64,000 nucleotides of DNA from Bathymodiolus brooksi. Its lineage: Eukaryota > Mollusca > Bivalvia > Mytilida > Modiolidae. The position numbers and the translations under genes are program-made. The stretch spans positions 51,788,646-51,852,645 of the forward strand of contig OY804582.1 of assembly GCA_963680875.1 (NCBI GenBank). The letters are read 5' to 3'. Shown here piece after piece: positions 49,356 to 60,115 of this stretch. Position 1 is the stretch's first letter. The number at the start of each line of letters is the position of its first letter. The notes under the pieces are model-generated. The model worked only from the letters and a program-made list of their open reading frames with translations. It was not told the DNA's origin and did not search any database.

Positions 49356-49712
49356 AGAAAAGATGAATCTTGGTCAGTGACTGTATATAGCAAAAATTGA
49401 TCCAGTCTAGATCTTGGTCAGTGACTGTATATAGCAAAAATTGATCCAGTCTAGATCTTGGTCAGTGACTATATAGCAAAAATTGATCCAGTCTGAATCT
49501 TGGTCAGTGTCTATATAGCAAAAATTGATCCAGTCTAAATCTTGGTCAGTGACTGTATATAGTAAAAATTGATCCAGTCTAGATCTTGGTCAGTGACTGT
49601 ATATAGCAAAAATTGATCCAGTCTAAATCTTGGTCAGTGACTGTATATAGCAAAAATTGATCCAGTCTAGATCTTGGTCAGTGACTGTATATAGCAAAAA
49701 TGTATCCAGTCA
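49356..49712. repeat. 44-bp minisatellite
   Basis: Eight units of ATCTTGGTCAGTGACTGTAT, ATAGCAAAAATTGATCCAGT, CTAG, with two units shortened (GACTATATAGC, GTCTATATAGC). No coding frame. Confidence 0.9.
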
Positions 49713-50039
49713 ATGCAATTTGATAGTTAAAACAGTGCAACATAATAAAAAAATAATGGTACATTTTGTACAATGTCACTTAACTGACAAAACTTCTTTT
49801 GTTTACTTATTCACAATTAAATATAAAGATATTTAGAATCTGACAAGTTTCAGGGTTGTATATTGTATATTGGCTGTATTTGTATTAACTTGTAATTCAG
49901 TCTTATATTATAGCAATAATTTTCATTCAAAATATTTTTAATTTCTCATAGATAGTTCTTTACACAGAACTTGGAATCCAATTACTTAGAGTATATGAAA
50001 TATAACAAGACCAAAATGTACAAATCAATGATTGCAATA
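49713..50039. other. AT-rich non-coding stretch
   Basis: No features seen. Confidence 0.6.
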
Positions 50040-50200
50040 CAGTCACACCTGCCTATGAGGTCACCTGTATTAAAAGGTCACCTTTTTCTTGTCCAATCAT
50101 TGAAAATTTCTTATGAATTGAACCTCTTTTAAGAGGTCACCTGCCTTAAAAGACCACTTTTTCTTTGTCCCAAAGTGACCTCTTAATACAGGTTTGGCTA
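50040..50200. mobile_element. Short MITE-like element 2
   Basis: The left end CAGTCACACCTGCCTATGAG and the inverted right end TAGCCAAACCTGTATTAAGA share AG.CA.ACCTG..T..GAGGTCAC. The interior repeats (T)TAAGAGGTCACCTG in both orientations. It has TA at its left edge and no coding content. Sequences of this type are common dispersed repeats in marine invertebrates (recalled, not searched). Confidence 0.6.
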
Positions 50201-52634
50201 TTTGTAATATAAAAGAAAAAAACACTTTTAATATAATGTAGTAAAGTAGAAATCAATGATAGTAATATTTCTAATATTGAGGAAGAAACACTTTTAGTAT
50301 AATGTAATGTGTAGATGTCGGCCATTAATCTGTTATATCTTCAGATTTGCATTATTAAAAAAAGTGAAATGTATTGATTGTCTGCAACAAGATTCATTTG
50401 CTATCTGCTTTTGTTTGAATTTTATAGCATATTCATACTGTATTAAACAAATATTTGATACAAATTAGTCTTAGAATATGATTAATGTTTGTTAAGAATA
50501 TTGACAAATTATTCTCATTTGTATTCCTTGGTTGTATTTAGTATTGTAAAAATTGTAAAACGGGACTCAGATGTATTATTAAGAAATGTCATCAGACACT
50601 TTTTTCCGTAAAACTAATATAGCATTGATGGATTTTTCATTGTCAGTTTTGCTCATATTCTTGGAAGATTTTTTTAAACACATGGCCATAGGTATTGACT
50701 CTTTATCTATGTTGCAAAAAAAGAGGTTTTTTTTGACAGAATTTTAAATATGCATGTTTAAGATATTCCAAATAGATAAATAAAATCGTGAAAGCATTGT
50801 TCATTTCTAAAATTAAAATAATTCTAAGGACTGGGTATTCAGTTTAAAGTTTTATTGTGTTGCACATGCTCTCAAAATATATGGCTAGAAAAAGGTTTTC
50901 AATGACACACAAGTGTGGTCATTATATTTTGTCAGTCACCAAAACGTTTGACTTGACTACCCCCAACATGGGTAGTGAAAGTGTGCCATTGTCTAATATG
51001 TATGAAAAGACAATACAATGTTTAAAGAATTGATAACCATGAAATATTCCTTCTGTGTTTAATTGTGAGTTAACCGACTGTATAAACTTTGCAGGTCTTA
51101 ACAACTTTCCTTTGTTAGAGGTGTAAAATTATGAAGCAGAGAATTGTCATTTTCTGAAGAGCAGAAAGAATGAGGTATGTTGTTGAATTTTATATTATGA
51201 CTTTAGAAAATATTTATTTCTGTCTTAGTATTGTGACTTTAGAAAACATTTATTACTATCTGACAACAGAATTTATAAATTGTGAAACATTGTAGATAGT
51301 CAGTCTGAAACCAACAAGTATCAGCCATTTTTCATGTGTTGTGATATTTCTTAAAGAAAAAAATATGTATGTGAAGTACCATACCAGTAAGAATCATACA
51401 AATAGGAATATTTTATTTTGCTTTTCATATAGAATTTGACTTCATTTTGAAATATCATGAGCTACCTGTACATAAGGTCTTCAATTAAATGATAACAAGC
51501 ATGGCGAAACTGATCTAAGGGGAAATAACTTTGGAAAAAGTAACAAATTTACAATGGACATGTAGAAAAATGGCTTCTTTATCAAAAACCAAAGAGAATT
51601 TATTATTACTTCATAAGGAGAGAGAGAGAAATATACTGGTACATATTTGAAATGAAGGTCTTTCTCATAACACTTCTGATTTTTTTCTGAACAATTTTTT
51701 ATTCAATTGCACTCCATAATTCACATGTTCAATTTCTCGTTTGAAGGCCAGTTTTAATGAATGCCAAATTTTTCCTCTAAATTATAAGAGGGCTGTAAAT
51801 TCTCAGCATTCCATTCCCTGTATATAAAGAGTATGAAAGTCAAGACAACTATATAGTGACCAATGTGGCAGACATTTTAACATTGTTAGGAGACATACAT
51901 TATATATATTTCCTGTAATCTTTATTTCTTTGCTCTTGGGTTATCAGATGCACCACTGGTAAATTTGTCTATGATATTCCCTGACAGTTTAATTGTACTT
52001 TTTCTGATTTTCATGAGGTTTTATTAACTAAAGATGTGCCAGAGTGAAGATTTCTGTATGTAGGCTAGGCCTTTAATGGGTCTACTGAAAAACTGCAGAA
52101 TTATAGATACTAGATTTTATTGATCATAAATGTTGGGATTAAAAACACACCATATTGCTTGACAAGAGATAAACCTGCATTTAATAAGAGAAATTCTGAT
52201 TTCTGGTCATTGTAATTGGCAGAAATAAAATGATCATAAAAGTTTTTATAGGAACCGAGGGATGCAAATTTCTTTTGTGTTATTTGGTTCACTCCTTGAC
52301 AACAAAGAAGATAGAAGTTGAATCCATATTGTCAGTAAGAGAAAACAATATAAAACTGGATGCATTTTAAATCTCTAGCACCCACATGCATTACATTTGT
52401 GTACTAGCAAGTTTCATTAAATTATGCTAAGTGGTATTTAGACAGATCCCTAATGAAAAGCTTCAAATATAAAATCTTTACAGCTTTTACACATTTGTAA
52501 AGCAAATGGCATGTCCATTGTGGTATATTTTACAGGATAAAGGGAGTTAAACTTTACTGTACATGTACTTTTGAAAATTATTACAAGAAAAAAATCACTC
52601 ATTATCAGTAAAGGTCTTGTGTACTCTTAAGAAT
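50201..52634. other. AT-rich non-coding stretch
   Basis: No supported gene. Isolated 60-codon minus frames have no motif. Confidence 0.6.
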
Positions 52635-52765
52635 GTTTAAATGTTGATCTAGTACAAAGCAGACCTCATCATCATCTGATGGAAAATAACTTGTTCTGGC
52701 CCTGATATACATGTAGCTGTAATAAATCTTCACTTGGGTTAACCAACTATCACTCGCTGACTCAA
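52635..52765 (+). mobile_element. SINE family A, 5'-truncated copy
   Basis: GATCTAGTACAAAGCAGACC, then TCATCATCATCTGATGGAAA, AACTTGTTCTGGCCCTGATA, and CAACTATCACTCGCTGACTC match the last third of the SINE at 2937-3297. The tRNA-like head is absent. The 75-codon minus frame here is a shadow. Confidence 0.75.
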
Positions 52766-54485
52766 TAATCACAGGGAGATAACTCTCTGTCAAAGAATTT
52801 GTCAAAATAATATTAGGTGCTATAGAAAACAAAAGTTGTAAAGAAACTCACAGAACTTTTTTGATTGTCATTATAGACCAGCTGGAAGGAAATGTATGGC
52901 TAAGAAATTCCAACAGTTAAAACACTAAGTTAGCAGAAAGATTTATAAACCAAATATATAGTAAATTAGTAAATGAGGATGCAGTTTTCTAAAGATATTT
53001 GTATTGCTGGTGAGAGAGAATGAATTTGATTGAAGCTGAATGAATAGAAATTAAGGCTGAACTTGAGCTGTGTTGAGGGACAATCTTATTGAGTGAAGTG
53101 TTAATGTTTATTCTGTCTCCTCAATGTTGTTTCCTTGTCAGTTTTGTATAACAATACAAGAACATTCTAACATGATAATGTTAGCCAGATGTTTGTTTCT
53201 TCACCATTATTGAATTATTTCTAAATTTTCTTACAGTTTTTACCAATTTCTTCTGTCATTGAATGACATGGTAATGTATTTAACTGGAGAATTGAATTTC
53301 ATATTGAAAAAAAAATGACAGCAGACTCCACATGGAAAGACGGAAAGACGTTTGAAAGTTACTAAATCTTTTATGTTGAATGATTTGGGTGTAGGACATG
53401 TTGCTTTATTTTTCATGAAGTTTTGAGTGTATTAGATGATGTTAGATCTGATCTTTTATTGTTTCATTATGAAACCATACAGATATAAATGTTTTTGATA
53501 TTGAGCTTTTAAGCAAGTTTTGTGAATTATGTATCTCCAGTTCATAAAATATAACTGATATAAAATCCAGGTGCAAGATTTCTTTCAATCTTTTGTAAGT
53601 GTTGGTGAATGGGAGGAGCTGTGCTTCACTTTGTTCTTATATCTTACTGCCAACAAACCTTTAGGATGGACCCATAGCAAATATCAATCCCCCAAAAAGT
53701 AGAAAATGATGAACACTTTAGTGTCTGGGAAATTTTCTTAGCATAAAAATTCAATAGACACCCCTATCACTAAAGCAATTTATTATTCATTGCAGCTTTT
53801 TATGACATAAATTGTTGATATTTTGGTACCACTGAAAATTTAAACACATCGATAAAACTTAAAAAACTATATTTTTCACAAAAATAAAAATTTGAATTCT
53901 TTATAGATGATACAACTCTTTTGTCACACATCAAGCTCTTTAAATTGTAAAAGATAGCCCTCTCTGATAACCAAAATGTACTAAAAAGGAACAGTTAGTA
54001 GGCTCACAAGCATTTAAAGCTTATTCAAATAGTCATGTATTCTTTAGGTGGTTAAAAGGCATAGTGAAGATTTAATCATCTGTCAAAACAGTGCATGACA
54101 CCAGGGAAATAATTACAGAAAATTAGAATTGGATTTCAAGATAACATTCATTTGTTTTGTTTTTGTTTTTTGAGGGTCCATTTCATCAGTAAGCAATTTT
54201 AATAACTGAAAATTTTCTGATTTTTGATAACTAAAATTCATTGTTTCTGATTGAGTTTAAGAATGTGGTAAACATTATATGGTAAGCGACTATCTTAACT
54301 ACGTAATGAGATTTAGCGTGAAATGGATGTTTTTGTGTGAGCTTTGATATAATTTTGATATTAGAAATACGAGATTTGGAAAAATAAAGTGATAATTTGA
54401 TGTAATTTTAAAGAATTAAATACATTTTTGTAATTTTTTACATATGTTTTTATATTTAGTGTAATTGGAAGTATAAGAACAATAT
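52766..54485. other. AT-rich non-coding stretch
   Basis: No gene, RNA or transposon end recognised. Confidence 0.6.
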
Positions 54486-54665
54486 TTCAGTTATATCATT
54501 TTGGTCCGTCTTATAGTTGGAATTGCACTGAGAAAAATCACTGACCTATTGCAACAAACTTTATCACCTAAGTTTTTGTTGATGAACTGGAGGAGTCAAA
54601 CTCAGACTTTGGTGTGGGTTGATGTAAATTAGACTATCATACAACTGCAACCAAAGAGCCCCCCT
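54486..54665 (-). mobile_element. SINE family B, decayed inverted copy
   Basis: TTTCAGTTATATCATTTTGG, CACTGACCTATTGCAACAAA, CTTTATCACCTAAG..GTTGATGAACTGGAGGAGTC and ACTATCATACAACTGCAACC align in order with the inverted SINE at 45617-45859, with many substitutions and deletions. This copy is old. Confidence 0.65.
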
Positions 54666-55026
54666 AAAAACGTATTTGTGAATTAACTATTCATAAAAGA
54701 AAAACTTTGTAGTCAACTGACCTGTTTTGGGGGGTTTTTTGTTACTCCAAATAATTTTATTTTTTAAGATATTTTTCGTTCTTTTTTTTCTTTCTTTTTT
54801 TTATTTTATTTTTTTTATTAAATGCCACTTACAAACAGAGTTTGAACAGTATGACTATATGACTATTTGATAGTAATATAATTAAGTAATTGTATATCAA
54901 GTTAGTTTGTGGTCAGCTCCTATATGAATAGAACTGTATAAAGAATGTACAATTTTGAACAAATATTTTATATACCGCAAGGTAGATATGATTTAATTAG
55001 TAGAAGAATAAGTCCTTAAGTTGTTT
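54666..55026. other. AT-rich non-coding stretch
   Basis: T-rich runs; no features supported. Confidence 0.6.
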
Positions 55027-55335
55027 TAAACGGCGTTTTACGTTTCCACAAATTGGCATTACTTTTACACAAGAAAAATGTTAGTTTCCGCAAATTTATA
55101 CATTACGTTTCCGCTAATTTCCCCTTCCGTTAGCCAGGTAAAATTACCTGTTGCCCCCTGCTCACCGATGGGGAGGTGGAAGTAGGACTTACGGCAGGAT
55201 ATTGTTTATTTGTATAAAAGTCAGCATTAAAATATATTTACACTATAAAAAATCATATATCTGTTCTAGCAGAATATTTGTAACCAACGGTTTTTACAAA
55301 TTCAATCTTTGATAGTTCACCCGCAACAAACTTTT

Positions 55336-55749
55336 AAGATAAGATAAGATAAGAAAACTTTATTTGAATTCGGTTTTTGAATAACAATAAACACAAGCTC
55401 TCAGGAGCTGTTTACCGAATATACATATATAGTAGCACAAGATACATACAAATATTAACATAATCACATAAACACACATATAAAGCACATACAGTTAGCA
55501 AATGCAACATAAAAAGCACAAAAATGAAAGACATACTAAAACATGCTGAAGCAATATCAAGCAAACATAAAATAACTAAGCAGCATTAAAACTTGGAAAA
55601 AGCACTAGAAATAAAACAGAAAGCTGAATATGTTATCTGCATGCAAAACAACGACATACTGAGCCATTCCAGGACTGAATCAAACTTTTAAAGTGGTTGA
55701 AACTGTTTTCAGTTCTGAAATGGTTCGGAAGGTCGTTCCACAGAGTTTT
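55336..55749 (-). mobile_element. 5'-truncated non-LTR retrotransposon (CR1/Jockey-like) with (TCTTA)n tail
   Basis: On the minus strand it starts with the end of a reverse-transcriptase ORF and has an AT-rich 3' UTR. It ends in AATAAAGTTTTC followed by a (TTATC)n simple repeat. Copy 2 of the Mutator-like element has the empty site CAAACTTTT|CATATG, which defines both insertion edges and leaves at most a short T-rich target duplication. 5' truncation and a simple-repeat tail are typical of target-primed insertion. Confidence 0.8.
55633..55749 (-). pseudogene. Reverse transcriptase ORF2 C-terminus (LINE remnant)
   Basis: Thirty-eight codons on the minus strand read TLWNDLPNHFRTEN, then SFNHFKSLIQSWNG, then a cysteine-rich CRCFACR end before a TAA stop at 55633-55635. 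The pattern LWN.LP..IR...S...FK..L is the conserved tail of CR1/L2/Jockey-type reverse-transcriptase proteins, just before the stop. Only this tail is present because the insertion is 5'-truncated at 55749, so it cannot encode an active enzyme. It lies inside Mutator-like copy 1, in the same orientation as the transposase fragment. The family is assigned from the motif only; which clade it belongs to is uncertain. Confidence 0.75.
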
Positions 55750-56074
55750 CATATGTTTCGATAGCAAAGTCTTTCTTTTTCATGTTTTCTTGTCACAGCC
55801 TGTATATCTAATGTTCTTATTTTTATGTACGACGTTGTTTGTATTTTAAGAAGAACATCTAAGAAGATGAAAATGCTAGGATGACACGCGTAAAATTGCG
55901 CATTTAGGTGAGAGTAGAATGACTTAAGCCCGGTATACACGATACAAGTTTTGCATCCAAGTCACCATTCAAGAAAACTTGGATCAAGAAAACTTGAATT
56001 CAAGTTTGTGTATACACGATGCAAGACATTTTGATGAATACACACAAGTTTTGGCGGGAGATACAACAAACAAA

Positions 56075-56221
56075 ATGGCATTTTTGGGAGGAGAGGAGGG
56101 TGCTGTCCTTTGTATTGCATTATTATGTACAATTGTACTGCGAAGGAGATTAAGCTCCAAAAAGAGGTCAACATGGGCTCGTAAATGGCTTCGAAGGCAA
56201 CGATGGGATGTATTTCTATGA
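56075..56221 (+). pseudogene. Harbinger transposase N-terminal fragment
   Basis: Starting at ATG 56075, 48 codons read MAFLGGEEGAVLCIALL, then a basic segment RRRLSSKKRSTWARKWLRRQ, and a stop at 56219-56221. The arginine/lysine run followed by W.R.WL.RR near the N-terminus is characteristic of PIF/Harbinger transposases (HARBI1-type), where it precedes the DDE nuclease domain. The whole nuclease domain is missing. The frame ends at the point where sequence switches to the opposite-strand gene, suggesting one large internal deletion. An in-frame upstream extension to 55979 runs through the terminal repeat and is unlikely to be the start. Confidence 0.62.
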
Positions 56222-56342
56222 AGTCTATTAGATCTTCAATCATTTCATTAGTCCTTGTAACTGTCTTTTTCCTGCATTTTGGAGTTTCCTCTTTTCCCGC
56301 CATCTTTGCACAACACGTGTAGTTGTTATTATTTACATTCAC
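56222..56342 (-). pseudogene. Fragment of the second Harbinger ORF (Myb/MADF-like DNA-binding protein)
   Basis: From the right end of the element a minus-strand frame begins MNVNNNNYTCCAK-MAGKEE (a second ATG at 56303 is an equally good start). It continues PKCRKKTVTRTNEMIEDLID before turning, near 56225, into sequence that is just the antisense of the transposase fragment. Harbinger transposons usually carry a second gene for a Myb/SANT- or MADF-like DNA-binding protein. The TNEM...LI..I pattern would fit the first helix of such a domain. With only about 40 residues left, the assignment rests mostly on its position in the element. Confidence 0.4.
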
Positions 56343-56562
56343 AAATTGATGCTGATAAGGATTCTGTCTTCTGATTGGTCAATCTCCATCCAAGTTCCAT
56401 CCAAGTTGAAAAAAATAGGATGCATTTCTATTCCATCCAAGTCCGTTCAAGTTTTTTGATTCAAGTTTCGTGTATGGTATACACGATCAAAAAACTTGAA
56501 TGGAGACTTGGATGCAAAACTTGCATCGTGTATACCGGGCTTTAGGACCGTTTGTGGTTCTT

Positions 56563-56787
56563 TTAGAATCTGGATCTGGTGGGTGGAAACTTCGAATTTA
56601 CAGTAACATAATTATCTAGAATGTAGTCAGCAAATCTAGAACATTTATCATTTAGCGGTGCATCTGCCATCAAGTCAACAAAACAATCCTCGATGTCATT
56701 TGTTGGTAAAAATGCTAGTCCAAAAAAATGTGTCAACCATTTCCCTATTTCGGACGACTTGTCTTTATATTCTACACTTATTTTCAT
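56563..56787 (-). pseudogene. MULE-type transposase C-terminal fragment, copy 1
   Basis: It opens with ATG and MKISVEYKDKSSEIGKWL, then HFFGLAFLPTNDIEDCFVD, and CSRFADYILDNYVTVNSKFP. It then leaves the homologous frame because about 17 bp are deleted relative to copy 2. The matching NG.ESFHSHLNAQFY segment lies beyond the Harbinger insertion at about 55880-55925, as GLKSFYSHLNAQFYA. The order L.FLP...V...F....YI...Y....FP matches the region following the catalytic core in Mutator-like transposases. The catalytic residues are not present. Confidence 0.6.
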
Positions 56788-56892
56788 ATTTCATTTTTAT
56801 ACAGAATTAACCTACAGGTAAATTGCGGAAACGTAATGCTACAATTTGTGGAAACGTAAAAATGGAAAATTTAGAAATTTGCAGAAACGTAA

Positions 56893-57642
56893 TTTTACGG
56901 CGTTTTACAATTCCGCAAATTGGCATTACTTTTCCGCAAGAAAAATGTTACGTTTCCGCTAATTTCCCCTTCCGTTAGCCAGGTAAAATTACCTGTTGCC
57001 TCCTGCTCACCAACGGAGAGGTGGAAGTAGGACTTAGAGCAGGATAATGTTTCTTTATATAAAAGTCAGCCTTAAAATATATTTACACTATAAAAAATCA
57101 TATATCTGTTCTAGCAGAATATTTGTAACCAACGGTTTTTACAAATTCATTCTTTGATAGTTCACCCGCAACAAACTTTTCATATGTTTCGATAGCAAAG
57201 TCTAGCCTTTCTTTTTCATTTTTTCTTGTCGCAACCGCGTAAAATTGCGCATTTAGGTGAGAGTGGAACGACTCAGGACCGTTTGTGGTTCTTTTAGTGT
57301 CTGGATCTGGGGGAGCTGCCCAAATGATGGTTGGAAACTTCGAATTTACAGTAACATAATTTTCTAAAATGTAGTCAGCAAATCTAGAACATTTAGCGGT
57401 GCATCTGCCATCAAAGTCAACAAAACAATCCTCGATGTCATTTGTTGGTAAAAATGCTAGTCCAAAAAAATGTGTCAACCATTTCCCTATTTCGGACGAC
57501 TTGTCTTTATATTTTACACAAAAATATTTTCATATTTCATTTTTATACAGAATTAACCTACAGGTAAATTGCGGAAACGTAATGCTACAATTTGTGGAAA
57601 CGTAAAAATGTAAAATTTCAAAATTTGCGGAAACGTAATTCG
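56893..57642 (-). mobile_element. Mutator-like element copy 2 (uninterrupted)
   Basis: About 750 bp, with iteron-rich inverted ends built from TTACGTTTCCGCAAATT-type motifs (start TTCCGCAAATTGGCATTAC; end, inverted, TTACGTTTCCGCAAATTTTG, TTACGTTTCCACAAATTG, TTACGTTTCCGCAATTTACC). Its interior holds the transposase C-terminal pseudogene and a short palindrome CAGGTAAAATTACCTG. It serves as the empty-site reference that dates the LINE and Harbinger insertions in copy 1. Confidence 0.72.
57098..57478 (-). pseudogene. MULE-type transposase C-terminal domain, copy 2
   Basis: A 126-codon minus-strand frame continues upstream in frame to SSEIGKWL but meets a stop before any ATG. Copy 1 has an ATG 16 codons upstream, so copy 2 carries a small frameshift. 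Visible order: HFFGLAFLPTNDIEDCF, CSRFADYILENYVTVNSKFP, IIWAAPPDPDTKRTTNG, ESFHSHLNAQFY, then a basic ERLDFAIETYEKFVAGELSK tail. The R(T/N)N..E.FH..LN..F signature is typical of the C-terminal part of Mutator-like (MULE) transposases. The DDE core and zinc finger are absent. Full-length MULE transposases are several hundred residues, so this is a deletion derivative that could move only with help. Confidence 0.68.
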
Positions 57643-57645
57643 CCC

Positions 57646-57725
57646 GGAATACTTTCCTCACCTGTAATGTCCAATCCCACCGTTTAAATGGTGTGATTGG
57701 ACATTACATGTGAGGAAGGTATTCC
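57646..57725. repeat. 80-bp near-perfect hairpin
   Basis: GGAATACTTTCCTCACCTGT then AATGTCCAATCCCACC forms the left arm. Its complement GGTGTGATTGGACATTACAT then GTGAGGAAGGTATTCC forms the right arm. About 34 of 37 positions pair around a GTTTAAA loop. It abuts the end of Mutator-like copy 2. It may be a miniature foldback element or an inverted duplication left by repair. Confidence 0.85.
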
Positions 57726-58889
57726 AAAATAAAATATTTACAAATTTTTTCCATCCATTTAGAAAAACAACAAATAATATTTCGTTGATGAAACAGTTAT
57801 TATTGTACCCGAGTACTATTTGACTACTGACGTGAAGCGATCTGATTTAAGATACCGATCTTTAACAAGCTTTATTCACTACTCTATTAAACAAAGGTGA
57901 GGAACACAATAGGTGACGGAAGGGCACAAATAAGTTTAAGGAACTGAAGGTGTATGATTAATTCAAGGTATTGGTATTGATTAGAAAATCAAAGAGAGTT
58001 CCGTTGTACCACTTAGAGGCGTTGTTCTTCTGTGTCTTCTTGTTGTATTCTGACGTGGGAAATGTTTTGCTAAATATTGCATCATTGATTGTGGTAATTG
58101 TAAAGTAAATAGGAAGATGAAAAGTAAAATATATGTTGGACTTGTTAGTTTGTCTTGATGAAGAATTTTGGAGAATTCTATTTTTACATAGAGAATTATG
58201 TGTTGGATTTAACTACAACTTGGTAAGGGGAGTCTGTTTATTAAATAGCTAAAAATAAATAAAATTGTACTAAACAATTAAAATTGATATTATTTAATAC
58301 AATATACAATCAATTCATTATTTAGAGAATGCTTCTAAAGTTATTGGTATCATTTGGGTTTGGAAGATTCTCAAAATTATTTGCAAGGTAAAATTAAAAT
58401 TGAAATTCTGACTACAATCAAATAGCAGCATTGATTAAAGGTGTATGGTGATAACTGTAATTTAAGACCTAATACGTTTGCCCTGTAGAAGAATTGAACA
58501 TTCCCCCCCTCCCAACTTTTTGGATGTAAAAATAGGATCTAGTTTCTCTGTTTCAGGGTTAAACTCCTCCAAATGGGTATGAAAAAAAGTGCTAGATGTG
58601 TGGGACAAAACATATACACAACTTGCCTTTAGAACGGGACTGAAGTGAGTGCCTCTTGTGTGGGAAATTTCATGCACATTGAATATAAGAATAAGTTGCA
58701 GCATCTCTTAATGAATGAAAGCTTGTTTTAGGAATGGTTGTTGGTGATCTGTTATAGGGTAAAATTCTCTGACCATATCCAAAATACTTAGTTGACGGGT
58801 ATCCTCTTTTTTTCCTCTGACAATCTTAAATTTCCAACCTCAGATTCATCCCAGTGCTAGATTTTTCCTACTTCATTTACTGTTTGTAA
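57726..58889. other. Non-coding stretch
   Basis: No supported gene. An 80-codon minus frame at 58462-58704 has no recognisable motif. Confidence 0.6.
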
Positions 58890-58957
58890 ACTTGCCCTCA
58901 TTATAAATATAGCTGAAATACTGTTCATGTGGCATTAAACAATCAATCAATCAATCT
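58890..58957 (+). mobile_element. SINE 3'-tail fragment
   Basis: ATATAGCTGAAATACTGTTC, ATGTGGCATTAAAC and (AATC)n match the 3' end of the SINEs in this window. The 5' part is missing. Confidence 0.7.
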
Positions 58958-60115
58958 TGAATTTTCAGGTAGATGAAGAAATTTGATATTTTCTTCTACT
59001 TTGTGTAATTTATATATACATATTTTTTTTTTCAAATCTGACACTAGAAAGGACATATGATGTCATTAATAAGTCTTGCATTGTGTTCTTTGAGTTTATT
59101 TTTGAAATTCTACCTGATGTACAATAGCATTTCAATGAAATTGAATTTGATCCAGTCATCTAAGCTTGTCGATTGCATTGAGCAATTGTTATTTTATCTT
59201 CTATTAATTTGTGTCTATATATATATATTAATACCTTTGAGTGAAAGTTTTATCGAGATCCGATCTTTTTAAACTTATCTATTTCCATTTAATATAATAT
59301 GTCTGGTACGTGAAGTCCTTTGTCAAGAAGACGTGGTTTAAGTCGATTATAAAAGATAAGTAAGCATCTCAGAGCTCGTTGAAATTGTAAGCTGTTTCGA
59401 TAGCCCTTATTCAGATTAAATATTTTGTCAATAGATACAAGAATTTATTGAATCAGGTTCGTGAAGCTGAAACTATTTACACAGTTATCTGTTTGTTTTA
59501 ATAGGAGATTTTAATTCCAGCTCAATGATGAGAAAAACGATTTTCATCTACTTTCAAATGATGGGGGCCTTCTTACACAATAGTCATTTCTTACGATAGT
59601 TATTCAACCTTAGCCAGGACCAAATGACATTTCAATGGTCATTTCTTACGATAGTTATTCAACCTTAGCCAGGACCAAATGACATTTCAAAATTGACCAG
59701 AAGGGACTTCGCAGGTGATATTCATTGTACAACACCTGGTATATCTAAGATTCAAGTTTAAATCTATGGTATCTTCATTAAAATCTTATCTGCCTTTAAT
59801 AGCCCTGATTGGTATCGAAGTACAGCTATTTGGTTTGAGAGAGACTAAATATGAACATAGTTTTATAATAAGAACTTTAAAGGTATTCTCTCATGATTGA
59901 CTTCAACTAGTGTTCAAACATTTAGTGGGAAATTATTTTGAACTAATGAATGTTGTACTGTGTAAAGGATTACCCCCCCAATAGAGGTTAGCAGTTAGGT
60001 CATAAGATCATCATAAGAAACAGAACATTTGGATGGGGATTATGTATGGTTTGCTACAAAATAAGATGATGTTTGGGCATCGTGTGCCAGGTCTTTCCCG
60101 AAATATTTATAATAA
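58958..60115. other. Non-coding stretch with a 55-bp duplication
   Basis: A 55-bp segment (GTCATTTCTTACGATAGTTA..GGACCAAATGACATTTCAA) is exactly duplicated in tandem at 59583 and 59638. Otherwise AT-rich with no supported gene. Confidence 0.7.

Larger units (their letters stand above)
55927..56541. mobile_element. PIF/Harbinger-type transposon, internally deleted, 615 bp
   Basis: The terminal inverted repeats start AGCCCGGTATACACGAT(A/G)C and continue through AAGTTTTGCATCCAAGT on both sides. The element is flanked by a 3-bp TTA duplication (55924-55926 and 56542-56544), as expected of Harbinger transposons (TWA targets). The interior repeats CAAGTTT..TGAATTCAAGTT. Copy 2 of the host element lacks it, giving an empty site. 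It contains N-terminal pieces of two convergent genes. Confidence 0.87.
55027..56892 (-). mobile_element. Mutator-like element copy 1, with nested insertions
   Basis: It is homologous along its length to 56893-57642 when two insertions are removed: a LINE fragment at 55336-55749 and a Harbinger-type element at 55927-56541. A third inserted segment of about 88 bp at 55799-55886 is absent from copy 2. Both ends carry several copies of TTACGTTTCC(G/A)CAAAT in inverted orientation, giving iteron-rich terminal inverted repeats. The remaining coding sequence is a fragment of a MULE-type transposase C-terminus. It directly abuts copy 2 without intervening unique sequence. Confidence 0.72.
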
